The notes under the pieces were generated by a model. It ran no database searches and was not told where the DNA came from. It worked only from the letters and a program-made list of their open reading frames with translations. From CAYRFQ01 sp964423615 (GTDB lineage Bacteria; Planctomycetota; Planctomycetia; Gemmatales; Gemmataceae): a DNA stretch of 64,000 nt. Location: contig CAYRFQ010000016.1 in assembly GCA_964423615.1 (NCBI GenBank), forward strand, positions 56,387-120,386, given 5' to 3'. Of the stretch, positions 44,209 through 54,700 are shown piece by piece; position 1 is the stretch's first letter, and each line of letters opens with the position of its first letter. A program made the position numbers and the translations under genes.

Positions 44209-46077
44209 TTAATTCCTTCCAGAAATGGACGCAAGTTCGACGAGTTGAAACTCCTCGAAATGGGCTTTTCCACCCAAAACAGCGAGACGGAATTCGGGAC
44301 GTTCCGCCTTCCGTCGCTGTAACTTTCCGACGAACGCCCCCTGGACCATGGCGTACCAGTACGGACCCCGGCGTTCGATTCGCACCTCCCGGAAAGGACG
44401 TGCAATCGAAGGGAGCGGAGTGAGAGATTTTTGTGGTGCCAACGCCGTGAACTCGCCGTGGTCTCCGCGTTGTTGACCTACCACGGCTGACTCTTCCTTG
44501 GCGATCCGCAAGACGTAGCGCAGAGGGTCATCTTGCCCCGTCTCGTTGAGAATTCCGAAGTGGACTTCGACTCTCTCCGCATCCTTCATATCTAACCCAA
44601 AAGTCAATCGATAATGGGGCCAATCGGTCATCTTCCGCTGGATGATTCCCATGCCAGCGAGGACGGCTTCTTCCTCAAAACCTGTCGACGATTTCCAACT
44701 TCCTTCCCGGAGGGTCCACTCCGCAATCGATTTACCGGTAAACAACACACGCGGTTGGCCCACGGTGTCCATGGGCACTTCCGGTGGTGGCTGTGAGAAA
44801 TAGTAAAACGCGGCGATGCACCCAAATAGGACCACCAGTCCTGGGACGATGGCCAGGAGTCTTACAAGAACACTGCGTGCTCTTTTTGGTGGCAAGTTTC
44901 GGTTGGAAAACGATCGTCGTTGATCAACAGGAGGGGGCACTCGATGGAGTCGTGGGACTGACTTCGTGCGAGGTCCTCCTTCGTTCTTGAGAATGGCATC
45001 GATCTCCTGAAGCAGGTCCCGATAGTTGTCGATGCGGTCTGAGGGGACTGGAGCGATCATCTTGCGTAACAACTTGCCAGTCTCGCGTGCGAAGTGCTCG
45101 GGAAGGGGGTACACGGTATTCTGGGCCTTATCCGTTACCACTTCCCAGACAGTACGATCTCGGTATGGAGCCTCTCCGAGCAACATGTTGATGGCGGTCA
45201 TTCCGAGCGCGTAGATATCGCATCGCCAATCGAGGTCGGTGCCACGTATCTGTTCTGGGGCCATGAAAAGAGGTGTTCCCACGACGCTGCCAGCTTGGGT
45301 CAATCGTTTCGCCTGGTCGATGTCCCCTTGGAGTTGGACAAGTCCGAAGTCCGTGACTTTAACATGCGGCACGTTATCGGGAAGGGCAGACCCCTCGGGG
45401 GGGTCGGTCATGAACAGGTTTCCCGGCTTGATGTCACGATGGATCAAACCGGCCTGGGCCGCATGGGCCAGGCCTGAGGCCGCTTGCCGCACGATGTGCC
45501 AGGTTGTGAACTCATCGAGGGGCCCTTGCTCAGAAATGTAATGCTCCAAGTCCATCCCATCAAGCAGTTCCATGACCAAGTAGAGTGTCGTGCCTCGGCG
45601 TCCGAAGTCGTACGCAACGACAACATTGGGGTGCCGGAGTTGGGCCAGACTGATTGCTTCTTTTTCGAAACGAGCAATGAGGTTTTCGTCTGGCGTCTGG
45701 GAGACGTTCACGGTCTTGATCGCAACGGGTCGATCAAGGGCTTGTTGGTGGGCCAGGTAGACAACACCCATTCCTCCGCGGCCAAGTTCGGATTGGATGG
45801 TGTACCCAGGTATCTCTGGAAGGGAGTCTTCCATTGAAGAAAACGCCGGGACGGTGAATTGTTTGGAACTGTCTTCGGTCAGGGCTGGGTCCTTCTCTCG
45901 GTCGAGATCTGCCGTCGGTTGGAATTCTGTTGTAACGGCGGGCGGTTCGGTGACGGGGATGCGGATTTGGTGGCTGCACTTCGGGCATTGGCCGCACTTC
46001 CCCGCATGTTGTTCGCCGACTCGGATGGAGTGGCCACAGTGCGGGCATGGGAAAGCGATCATATTGAGATTATCCAT
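44209..46077 (-). CDS. Ser/Thr protein kinase with N-terminal zinc ribbon and exported LamG-like domain
   Basis: In order, the 622-residue protein has a zinc ribbon (about 10-37, CPHCGHSIRV with CGQCPKCSHQIRIP), then a kinase domain (about 75-345). The kinase has GRGGMGVVYLA, VAIKTVNV, LIHRDIKPGN and VTDFGLVQ, so DFG is intact. One membrane segment (about 408-430) precedes an exported beta-rich domain (about 440-615). That domain (VLFTGKSIAEWTLREGSWK and HFEEFQLVEL) recalls the LamG-like DUF1080/3-keto-disaccharide hydrolase fold, which often binds sugars. It may sense an external ligand. The redoxin gene upstream also starts with a zinc ribbon and ends 11 bases before this gene, so the two form an operon. 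Confidence 0.92.
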   Translation of the reverse strand: MDNLNMIAFPCPHCGHSIRVGEQHAGKCGQCPKCSHQIRIPVTEPPAVTTEFQPTADLDREKDPALTEDSSKQFTVPAFSSMEDSLPEIPGYTIQSELGRGGMGVVYLAHQQALDRPVAIKTVNVSQTPDENLIARFEKEAISLAQLRHPNVVVAYDFGRRGTTLYLVMELLDGMDLEHYISEQGPLDEFTTWHIVRQAASGLAHAAQAGLIHRDIKPGNLFMTDPPEGSALPDNVPHVKVTDFGLVQLQGDIDQAKRLTQAGSVVGTPLFMAPEQIRGTDLDWRCDIYALGMTAINMLLGEAPYRDRTVWEVVTDKAQNTVYPLPEHFARETGKLLRKMIAPVPSDRIDNYRDLLQEIDAILKNEGGPRTKSVPRLHRVPPPVDQRRSFSNRNLPPKRARSVLVRLLAIVPGLVVLFGCIAAFYYFSQPPPEVPMDTVGQPRVLFTGKSIAEWTLREGSWKSSTGFEEEAVLAGMGIIQRKMTDWPHYRLTFGLDMKDAERVEVHFGILNETGQDDPLRYVLRIAKEESAVVGQQRGDHGEFTALAPQKSLTPLPSIARPFREVRIERRGPYWYAMVQGAFVGKLQRRKAERPEFRLAVLGGKAHFEEFQLVELASISGRN

Positions 46078-46088
46078 GCAGAGATGGT

Positions 46089-47183
46089 TTAGGACTCCTG
46101 TTCGGAGTTGGGTGTTGGCTTTTGGACTTTCTGGCTCGTTTTATCCTGCTCGGCATTGATCGTATCGAGTTCTCCAAAGATGGCCTTGAGGGATGGCCGG
46201 TCTACGGTGGTTCGACCAACGTAAGCGAACCGAACTCGCCCTTTTTTGTCAAGGATGTAGGTCGCTGGCTTCGCCCTGTCTCCTTGAATCTTCAGAGCTT
46301 TCACCGCTGAGAAGTCCGGATCGAGCAAGATCGGAAACGGGATCAATTTCTGAGACTCGAGTCCACCCATACTATCGAGATCTTGCTTGGCCTTGGCCAG
46401 GTACGTCTGGACGGCCTCCCGGGACCCGGGAAAGACTACCAGGAGTTCGGACGAGCGATCCTTAAATTTATTATACTGGGCAATCAACCGGGAGGTCTGT
46501 GTGCTGCAATACGGACAGACGCCTCCGGGGTTTTCCGTCAGCCCACGCATAAAGATTAACACGACATTTTTCTTTTCTCTGAACGTTTTAATCTCCAAGA
46601 GTTTCCCGTTCCGGTCACGAAATTCGAGATTCAACAGTTCCATATCGATTTCGGTGTTGTTTGTCGCATTGTCACTGAATTTGTGCTCAGTGGGGTCGTG
46701 GGCGGATTTATGACTCCACCACTGGAAAGGTGCGGGAAAGCCTAGAGAGTACCAGACGCACCCCACGGCCACAATCAGCACGATTCCAGCCCCTCCCAGG
46801 AACAACAGGACCCGGCCAGGTGCAGACTTCTTGTTTTCTGATCGCTTCGATGGAGCCGTCGATGGCTCGATGGCGGGAGTGGTGGGGCGTTCGTGATCTT
46901 TCGCAGTGGGTTCCTCAGAACGCTCTGCCGGTGGAGGGGAGGTAGGAGATTGCTCAGCCCTTGGCAAATGCTTCAGTGTCGGCGGTCCATCCTCGTGAGC
47001 TATCCCTTGCGGTTCTGGTTGTACCCTCACTTCGTTTGCTACAGTGGCCGTGGTGGCCTTCTTGGAGGTTTCAAAGTGCAATTCGAAGCGGTGAGAACAC
47101 TTGGGGCATCGGATCGTCTTTCCACCCAGTTCGTCTCGGAACCGTAACCGAACTTGACAAGAAGGACATTTCACCTCGTTCAT
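46089..47183 (-). CDS. Membrane-tethered redoxin (AhpC/TSA-like) with N-terminal zinc ribbon
   Basis: The start is the ATG at 47183 (MNEVKCPSCQVRLRF), giving 364 residues; the open frame upstream is non-coding. A zinc ribbon (CPSCQ and CPKCSHRFEL, about 5-32) is followed by a Pro/Thr/Glu-rich linker, one membrane segment (about 112-135) and an exported thioredoxin-fold domain. The active site is GVCPYCSTQTS (CXXC). The helical part is RLIAQYNKFKDRSSELLVVF, and PATYILDKKGRVRFAYVG contains the cis-Pro region. It probably reduces thiols or peroxides outside the membrane, with a cytoplasmic zinc ribbon of unknown purpose. It is co-directional with the kinase at 44209-46077. Confidence 0.85.
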   Translation of the reverse strand: MNEVKCPSCQVRLRFRDELGGKTIRCPKCSHRFELHFETSKKATTATVANEVRVQPEPQGIAHEDGPPTLKHLPRAEQSPTSPPPAERSEEPTAKDHERPTTPAIEPSTAPSKRSENKKSAPGRVLLFLGGAGIVLIVAVGCVWYSLGFPAPFQWWSHKSAHDPTEHKFSDNATNNTEIDMELLNLEFRDRNGKLLEIKTFREKKNVVLIFMRGLTENPGGVCPYCSTQTSRLIAQYNKFKDRSSELLVVFPGSREAVQTYLAKAKQDLDSMGGLESQKLIPFPILLDPDFSAVKALKIQGDRAKPATYILDKKGRVRFAYVGRTTVDRPSLKAIFGELDTINAEQDKTSQKVQKPTPNSEQES

Positions 47184-47506
47184 CGCGGATTCCGTATGAG
47201 AAAACGACCAGCTGAGTACACGGGCCGGTCCAAGGGAACGTTGGGGTTCCTTTGGGGGCTTTAGCCTACCTTCTGGTCTGAGAGTTGTCAACGAAGGCAT
47301 TCTTCCCTGTTGTGACCGTTTGTTATTACGTTCAGAATGGGTAGGATGGTTCAAATCTTCCGGTGAACACCCGTAAGTTCGCTCGCCAATGAAAGGACAC
47401 ACCGGACTCGTTGTGGAAGCGAACCCTTGGCCAATCCCGAGCGTCCTTGTAGGAAAGACTAGAGAAGTTGTTCTCGTCGGTAACCTTTTATCCAGAGGAA
47501 GAACAC
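47184..47506. other. Intergenic region between divergent redoxin and metG
   Basis: About 320 bases without a supported gene; it should hold both promoters. I see no strong inverted repeat. The open frame continuing upstream of the redoxin ATG has a composition and sequence unlike the protein and is judged non-coding. Confidence 0.4.
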
Positions 47507-49096
47507 ATGTCCCAACGTGGCACATTCTATCTAACGACAGCCATCGACTACCCCAATAGTCGACCGCACATTGGCACCGCATTCGAAAAGCTCGGCGCGG
47601 ACGTGCAGGCGCGTTATCGACGAATGGAAGGCTACGAAGTGTTTTTCTTGATGGGCAATGACGAGAACACCGTGAAGGTGTCCAAGCGAGCCGAGGAACT
47701 CGGCCGTGACGTCCAGGACTACTGCAACGACATGGCCAACCAGTTCCAGGAAGTCTGGCGAACCCTGGACATTAGCTACGACGACTTCATTCAGACGAGT
47801 GAACCACGACACCACGAAGCCTCGCGACAGTTCATTCAGAAAGTCTACGACAACGGCTACATCTACAAGGGCAAGTACGAGGGTCTCTACTGCGAGGAAT
47901 GCGAAGGGTTCAAGACCGAGAAAGAAATCAAGGAAGCCGGTGGCGTTTGCCCGATCCATAAGATCGCGCCGATCCACAGGAGCGAAGATTGCTATTACTT
48001 CGCGTTGTCGAAGTTCCAGACCAGGCTTCTGGAGTTTTACGACGACAATCCCGATTTTATCCAACCCGAATCCCGAAGAAACGAAGTTCGTGCCTTGGTC
48101 GAAAGTGGCCTCGAAGACGTCAACGTGTCACGCGTGGGCCAAGATTGGGGAATCAAAGTTCCGTTCGACGAAGAGTACCGAATTTATGTGTGGTTCGACG
48201 CCCTGATTAACTACTTGACCGGCATCGGCTATGCCAAGGACGTGGAACTCTTCCGCCAATGGTGGCCGGCAGACATACATTTCATCGGGAAGGACATCAC
48301 ACGGTTTCACTGTGCGTTGTGGCCGGCCATGCTGATGGCAGCCGGATTGGAAATCCCTCGGCGGGTGTTTGGACACGGGTTCGTTTATCGGAAAGACGAA
48401 GACTCCGGAGAAATCCAGAAGATTAGTAAATCTTTGGGCAACGTCGTCGAGCCCATGGACATCGTCACCGAGTTCAGTGTCGATGCGTTTCGGTATTATT
48501 TCCTGAGCCAGTGTCCGTTTCCTGGAGACGGCGAGTTTAGCTGGGAGCGATTTCGCGAAGTATTCAACGCTGACTTGGCCAACAACATCGGAAACCTCTA
48601 CAGTCGCATCGTGAAACTCGTTACGAAAAACTTCGACGGCGTCTTGAACGAAATCACGAGCGAAGACCCAAGTGTGGTGTATTTTAACGAGGATATCGAA
48701 TCGACGACCCAGAAAGTTCAAGCGGATATCGAAGCGTGCCGATACAACCAGGCTCTGGAAAAAATTTGGCGACACGTCTTGGACCCAGTTAACGCGTACC
48801 TCGACCGAACGGCTCCCTGGAAGTTGGTCAAACAGACCGAGTTACCCCACGCTCTCGACATGGCCAAACGAGTTCTCTACGACGCGATGGACCAAATCCG
48901 AGCGATCGCCATTTTGCTCAAGCCGTTCCTTCCCCGCACCGCGGAGAAACTTTACAAAAGTTTCAGTTTTTCCCAACCTTGGGAAGAGGTGAGGTTCGAA
49001 AGTGTCTGGAACAAAGCTGGCATCCACGAGGAACGACGCGTGTTGGCTGAGCTTGAAGACGGAAAGGTCAAACCGTTGTTCCCAAGGATTGGTTGA
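47507..49096 (+). CDS. metG: Methionyl-tRNA synthetase
   Basis: From the ATG at 47507 (MSQRGTFYLTTAIDYPN), with AGAGGAAG upstream, the protein has 529 residues. The HIGH motif is HIGT in NSRPHIGTAFEK and the KMSKS motif is KISKSLGN. The zinc knuckle is CEECEGF with only part of the four-cysteine set (CEECxx...CPIH), as in some short MetRS. The anticodon-binding helical domain is at the C-terminus (NQALEKIWRHVLDPVNAYLD). No C-terminal tRNA-binding domain is present. It charges tRNA-Met for initiation and elongation. It stands alone and ends before a good terminator hairpin. Confidence 0.96.
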   Translation: MSQRGTFYLTTAIDYPNSRPHIGTAFEKLGADVQARYRRMEGYEVFFLMGNDENTVKVSKRAEELGRDVQDYCNDMANQFQEVWRTLDISYDDFIQTSEPRHHEASRQFIQKVYDNGYIYKGKYEGLYCEECEGFKTEKEIKEAGGVCPIHKIAPIHRSEDCYYFALSKFQTRLLEFYDDNPDFIQPESRRNEVRALVESGLEDVNVSRVGQDWGIKVPFDEEYRIYVWFDALINYLTGIGYAKDVELFRQWWPADIHFIGKDITRFHCALWPAMLMAAGLEIPRRVFGHGFVYRKDEDSGEIQKISKSLGNVVEPMDIVTEFSVDAFRYYFLSQCPFPGDGEFSWERFREVFNADLANNIGNLYSRIVKLVTKNFDGVLNEITSEDPSVVYFNEDIESTTQKVQADIEACRYNQALEKIWRHVLDPVNAYLDRTAPWKLVKQTELPHALDMAKRVLYDAMDQIRAIAILLKPFLPRTAEKLYKSFSFSQPWEEVRFESVWNKAGIHEERRVLAELEDGKVKPLFPRIG

Positions 49097-49139
49097 GTTG
49101 TGTAATGGCCTAACAACAGCAAGCAGATTCGATCTTTCT

Positions 49140-49165
49140 GCCTCTCCTCGGCGCCCAGGAGAGGC
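49140..49165. terminator. Terminator hairpin after metG
   Basis: GCCTCTCCT (49140-49148) pairs perfectly with AGGAGAGGC (49157-49165) around an 8-base loop, 44 bases after the metG stop, followed by CTTTA. A second hairpin (TTCTC and ACCT with AGGT and GAGAA, 49253-49275, two bulged G) lies nearer the convergent pepT and may serve it. Confidence 0.65.
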
Positions 49166-49356
49166 CTTTACCCCACCTTATTTCAAAATTCACTCCCAAG
49201 CGCCTCTTTGTTTCCCGAACCCACCGTACTTCCCATATCGCTCGGTTTGTTCTTCTCACCTTGAAGGTGGGAGAAATTAGGATGAGCGTCGGTTTCCGTT
49301 GCCAATTGGGGAACCGAAAACCACAGTTACGCGCTCGAACCAGCCATGTATCCCCA

Positions 49357-50598
49357 TCACTCATCGTTCCAAACCTGAGCGAGTTCGATCAAAATGCGTG
49401 TGGCGTTTTCCATTTCCTCAAGACATGTCCATTCCAGTGGCGAATGCGGATTGTGTTCTCCGGTCGGAAGGTTGGGTGTCGGGAGACCCATCTCGGTCAA
49501 ACGGGAGCCGTCTGTCCCACCGCGGATGACCTCTTCCTTGGGCTCCAGGCCGATTCGTTGGATGGCTTTCTTGGCGAACTCCACCGAACGTGGGTCCTTG
49601 GAAATCCACTCCCCCATGTTACGATACTGTTTGGTCACAGCGATGTCGATCTGAGCTCGTGGGTGTTCGGCCCTAAGCACGTTGGCCGCGTCCTCTAGAA
49701 GTTGAGCGTATTCGGCGAGCTTGGGCGTGTCGAAATCACGCAGCAGAATCCTTATCGTTACTTTGTCTACACCGCCGTCGATCTTGTAGGGATGTAAGAA
49801 CCCTTGACGATTTTCGGTCGTTTCGGGCGAGAGAGTTTGCCAGGGCAATCGATCCAGGAATGCTCCGGCGATTCGTATCGCGTTGACCATCGCCCCTTTC
49901 CCGATCGAAGGGTGGATGTTTACGCCATGGATCGTCACGACAGCCAAATCCGCCGAGAACGTTTCGGCTGCGATGGTGTCCTGGCCCCCACCGTCGAGCG
50001 TGTAACCGACGGCCGCGCCGAGTTTCTGCAAATCGACATGGTCGACGCCTTTGCCGATTTCTTCATCGCAAGTGAAGCAAATACGGAGTGGCCCGTGGGC
50101 AATGTCCGGATTGGCCAACAACGTCTCGGCGGCTTCCATAATGACAGCCACCCCAGCCTTGTCGTCGGCCCCGAGAAGAGTCGTGCCGTCGGTTGTGATG
50201 ATGGTCTTGCCTTTTAGATCCGTGAGTTCCGGATTCTCGGAGACGCGAATGACCTTGGTCGGATCGGCGGGCAGTACGATGTCTTCTCCGTCGTAGTTTT
50301 CGTGGACGGTCGGCTTGACGTCGCGTCCCGACGTTTCGGGAGAAGTATCAACATGAGCGATGTAGGCTATGACTGGCGCGGACTCGTTGCCGGTGGGTGG
50401 GACGGTGGCCATGACGATGCCGTTCTCGTCGATTTCCACATCGTCGATTCCCATTTCTTTGAGTTCGCCGACAAGAAGTTTTCCAAGCTCGATCTGCCCT
50501 GGCGAACTCGGATACGTCGTCGCCGTCTCATCGGCCTGTGTATCCACCTTCACGTATCGACAAAATCGTTCCGTCAATCGTTGGCTGTTTATCTGCAT
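49357..50598 (-). CDS. pepT: Peptidase T (tripeptide aminopeptidase)
   Basis: From the ATG at 50598 (MQINSQRLTERF) the protein has 413 residues, close to the usual 405-410; an ATG at 50616 is an alternative. Metal and catalytic residues of the M20B family are visible: AYIAHVDTSPET with the first metal ligand His and its Asp, LLGADDKAGVAVI, the base in TCDEEIGKGVDH, DGGGQD, and the late RGGTDGSRLTEMGLPTPNL. The enzyme removes the N-terminal residue from tripeptides in the cytoplasm. The gene is 30 bases downstream of the glycosyltransferase but unrelated to it. It is convergent with metG. Confidence 0.93.
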   Translation of the reverse strand: MQINSQRLTERFCRYVKVDTQADETATTYPSSPGQIELGKLLVGELKEMGIDDVEIDENGIVMATVPPTGNESAPVIAYIAHVDTSPETSGRDVKPTVHENYDGEDIVLPADPTKVIRVSENPELTDLKGKTIITTDGTTLLGADDKAGVAVIMEAAETLLANPDIAHGPLRICFTCDEEIGKGVDHVDLQKLGAAVGYTLDGGGQDTIAAETFSADLAVVTIHGVNIHPSIGKGAMVNAIRIAGAFLDRLPWQTLSPETTENRQGFLHPYKIDGGVDKVTIRILLRDFDTPKLAEYAQLLEDAANVLRAEHPRAQIDIAVTKQYRNMGEWISKDPRSVEFAKKAIQRIGLEPKEEVIRGGTDGSRLTEMGLPTPNLPTGEHNPHSPLEWTCLEEMENATRILIELAQVWNDE

Positions 50599-50682
50599 GG
50601 GGGACGCCTGTTTCATTCCAAAATTGGGTGGGACAAAGTGTACATCCACCACCGTACCAACTGCGGGCCACGAATCCAGCCC

Positions 50683-51681
50683 TTATCTACACTGGCGACG
50701 GCGTAACCACGTCCACCCGGTTTCGACAACGTCGAAACCGAGCGACAATCGAATGTCCGTTGGTTTCGCTTCAGGTTCGGATAGGTCCTGAACTTTCCAC
50801 CGTCTGTTGGCCATCCACCGCCACATCTTCATTGCCTCCCACTTTCCTCGCAGGTACGCAGACAACTGTCCACGAAGAGCTTGTCGGAAACACCGAATCC
50901 CAACGAACGCGGCATGCAAGGGCAACCCAAGCAGAAGTTGCTTCCAGGGTAGGTTGGTCCAAAAATTGAGTTCCTCGTTACGAGACAACCAACGAAGAAC
51001 CCGTTGGGATTGCTTTCCGTAGGACGCTGATCCGCGATGATAGACACGGCTCGTGGGTTCGTACACACAACGGTATCCGGCCCATCGCAATCGAAAAGCG
51101 AGGTCGGTGTCTTCCAAATAGGCATCGTATTCCGGCAGCATTCCACCGACTTGGTTCAACGCGGCACGACGATAGAACCCACTCGAACCGGAAGCCCCGA
51201 ACACCTCCTGTGGAGTCAAATACTTCGGTGTTACTGGCCTGCCATAGCCGCGGGGTTGAGCCCATCCGCAGACGTGGTAGTTCTGTCCGGCGCTATCGAT
51301 CTTGTCGGCATCCATTACCAGGACTAACGGAGCGACGCTTCCCACACTCGGCTCTTGGAAATGCTCAAGAGCAGCTTCGGCCCACCCTGCACAGACTTCG
51401 GTGTCGTTGTTCAAGAGTTCAACGATGTCGCCGCGAGCAATGTCGATTCCCGCGTTGACTGCTCGACAAAAGCCGACATTCGTGGAAAAAGGAATCAACT
51501 CCGCTTCGGGAAAATGAGATCGGACCCAATCGGTCGTTCCGTCTGTCGATGCGTCATCGACCACAATCACTTGTGTGGGCGACGGAGCGTATTGGAGAAC
51601 GCTGGGCAGACATCTTTTGAGGTGATGCAATCCGTTGTAAGTCGGAATGACGATAGAGAGCGACGACACGAAAAACTCCAT
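50683..51681 (-). CDS. Glycosyltransferase family 2
   Basis: This 332-residue enzyme shows the GT2 pattern: SIVIPTYNGLHHLKRCL, VIVVDDASTDGT, the metal-binding LLNNDTEV (in place of DXD) and the acceptor-side SGFYRRAALNQVGGMLPEYD with the catalytic LEDTDLAFRLRWAGY. This is the rhamnosyltransferase-like type, which transfers an activated sugar onto a cell-wall or exopolysaccharide precursor. A basic helical tail (LRGKWEAMKMWRWMANRRWK) may contact the membrane. It lies between pepT and the TPR gene on the same strand. Confidence 0.9.
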   Translation of the reverse strand: MEFFVSSLSIVIPTYNGLHHLKRCLPSVLQYAPSPTQVIVVDDASTDGTTDWVRSHFPEAELIPFSTNVGFCRAVNAGIDIARGDIVELLNNDTEVCAGWAEAALEHFQEPSVGSVAPLVLVMDADKIDSAGQNYHVCGWAQPRGYGRPVTPKYLTPQEVFGASGSSGFYRRAALNQVGGMLPEYDAYLEDTDLAFRLRWAGYRCVYEPTSRVYHRGSASYGKQSQRVLRWLSRNEELNFWTNLPWKQLLLGLPLHAAFVGIRCFRQALRGQLSAYLRGKWEAMKMWRWMANRRWKVQDLSEPEAKPTDIRLSLGFDVVETGWTWLRRRQCR

Positions 51682-51793
51682 CCTTGGAACTCACGTCAGA
51701 AAACTCGAAATACAATTCGACTATCGTCAACGATACGAGTTTGGGCAAGACGAAAATGTGAGTAGGAGGCTCCTTGGCTCCTGTTCTTTTCAC

Positions 51794-54700
51794 TTACCTT
51801 GTGCCTTTTTCTCTTTTCTGCCGCAACTCGTTGATTCGATTACGCAGCAACTTGGTGTGTTGACTCTGAGGTGCGATCTTTTCCAGTTCCACCTGATAGG
51901 TTTCGGCTTTGGACACGTTGGGAATTTCGAGCAGTGTCTCCACACAAACCGTCAAATATTTTGCGTCGTTGCCTTTCAACCGAATGAATTGGGCCAAGAC
52001 GTCCGCAGCTTTGCGGTACTCTTTTTCCTGCCGGTAGAGTTCTGCCAAGTGCCACATTACTTCGGTATCGGTGGGACGAGATGTTAGACAGGCTTGGAAG
52101 GTTTGGATGGCTTCTTTTGCCCGACTGGGGTTCGTCGCAAGAACCAATCCCCGAGTTCGCACCGTTTCGAGAGCGACGTTTGGGGAGGAGGCCTTGTCGT
52201 CTCGAAGTAAAGCGAGGGCCTCACGAAACTTAGCCGGATGGTTCTGGCGAGCCAACGACAACGCGAGTTTGTTCCTGGCGTCCGTCAATAACTCACGGGG
52301 CAACTGGTGTCGTGGATGAGTCATCTTTTGGAGGACAGCTTCTGCCTTCGCGTACTTTTCGTGACGCAGATAGAAGTCGGCAAGGTGCCTCGAGGCGAAG
52401 TAATCGTCGGACTTGGCCACCTCTCGAAACACTGCTTCTGCCTTGGCCGTCTGTCCGATGCGATCGTAACAACGCGCTATCGTCAGCTGGGCTCGGTCGG
52501 CAGGCATGTTCTTGGCAATCTCGGAGAACGCCTGCGGAAGTTTCTTGGTGAGGTTGTTCTTCTGGAGATGCTCAACCCAGGCGATCCACACATCAGGAAC
52601 GTAGCCCGAGTGCTTCGTGAGTTCCCGTAACACTTCCTCGGCGAGTGTTGGCTCACCAGCGCGTTCAAGCAAGTCAACCAACCACAAGCGCTCGCGATAA
52701 TCTCGGGCACCTAGAGGGACCGAACTTCGGGCGAATTGGATGGCCTCGGCGTTATCGCCTCGACGCACCGCCACTTCGGCAGCAAACTTGGCTTCGTCTT
52801 TGGAAAGTGGACCACGTGCTTGCAGAGTTTGCAATAGTTCTCTCGCATCACCGTGACGCTTGTGACGTAGGAGCAGGTCGCCAAGTTTAAGAATTGTCGT
52901 TTTCTGGGTCTCGCCGAGATTGACGGCACGAAGGTAAAAATCTGCTGCGACTGTTTCTTTTCCCTCCTTCTCGGCCATCGTGCCAGCCAAGATCAACGCT
53001 CGCCTCCAGTTCGGGCGGACTTTTTGCAGACGCGTCAGGTGTTGTTTGGCTTCGTTCCACAGAGCGGCTTCGCGAGGGTTGTGGAACTCCACGATCCACG
53101 TAGCCCGACTGACCCTCCACAAAATTCGCTGCCCTCCTTCGAGTTGCTTCAGTTTCGCGATGAGTTTCGCAGCGGACTCCTTTCGGTACTTCTGGAAAGC
53201 ACGATTCAGGAGGAAGAATCGACTTTGGATGTCTTTGGGATGCTCTCTGGCGATGGCCTTCATCATTTTTTCTGCCGTCTCGTAATCTCCTTGTTGCGCG
53301 AATGCGAGGGCGAGAGCCCGTCGCAGTCGCGTGGAATCGTCAACCGGGAGTTTATTGAGCTTGGCTTGGAGGATGGCCAATCCCTTCAAAGCCGTACGGG
53401 AGTCTTGCCCGTTCCAAAATCGAATCCAAGCCAAGATATTCACGGGGGACAGCCCCACGTCGTTCTCGATTTGGGTCAGCATCTGTTGAGCTTTCTGGAC
53501 CTTGCCTTGTTTGCGAGCGAGGTCCGCGAGAGCAATGCGCACATGCGTTTTGTCTTCTTTGTGAATGGAATTGCTCGTCAAGAAATCCTCAAGGACCCTT
53601 CGTGCCTCAGCATAACGGTTTTGTGCGACCTGGCATTCGACTCGGGCCATGATTCCTCGGATAGAATTGGCCTGGCTTTTTGGCAACTCTTCGAGGACTT
53701 GCCCCGCCTGCGTCCAGTTTTGTTCGTTCGCCGGAAGTTGCCTGTTCTGTGTCGAGAGTGCTTCGACGATGAGCAACTTCGTGTCCGACGGAGCGTCTGG
53801 GAGGTGTTCGATAAGACGCAACATTTCCAGAGCTTCCCTGGCCCGGTTGTCAGCGATATACGCTGCCGCCAATCCGTATTTCGCGAGAGTCCACAGAGGA
53901 GCGGCCTGGACGGCCCGCTGGTAAGCACCTGTGGCTCGAGGCGAATCGCCCAGATGTCGATAACACTCTCCCAGGAGATAATGGTACTGAGCCTTCCAAG
54001 GTGAATCGACGAGGTCCGAACGGTGGCTTTCGAGAAGCTCCCTCGCTTTTTTCCAGTTTCCCTTTTGCATCCACCGCCGAGCTCGGAGACAAGTCGTGGC
54101 GCCCGGCACCGAGTGCTTCGTGCGTAAAGAATCCAGCACCACGTCGGCTTCGTCCAACCGACCTGTGGTGACCAACAACTCAGCCAACGTCACCTGCAAC
54201 AGTCGTGCATTGGGAACTTTCTTCAGTCCCTCGCGTAATACATCAATGGCGTCATTGGGCCGTCGTTGGGCCAGATAGATCTTCGAAAGCTGACCGTACA
54301 TGGCTATGCTTTTGGGGTTGTACTCAAGACCTTTTTCGAGCGTTCGCGAGGCTTCCTCGAGTTGGCCGTCGCCTTGGTCGAGTTTGGCCAAGTTCAAGAT
54401 GGTGCTGGCTTTTTTTGGAGACAACTCCAGAGCCTTGGCCAGATCTTTCCTCGCTGCGGCCACCTCACCACGCGACTTGAGATAATTGGCTCGGGATACG
54501 TAAACTCGATCCATTTTGGGATTGGCCGCGACGAGACGATCCAACACTTTTAGAACACCATTCGGTCGGCCCAAGTCATGATGCAATAGTCGAGCAAGTT
54601 CGATGTGGCTCGTTATGGACTTTGGGTCATGGGCTATCGCGTTCCTGTAGGCTTGTTCGGCGTCATCGTACTTTTCCAGGTAACGGTAGCACTGCCCCAA

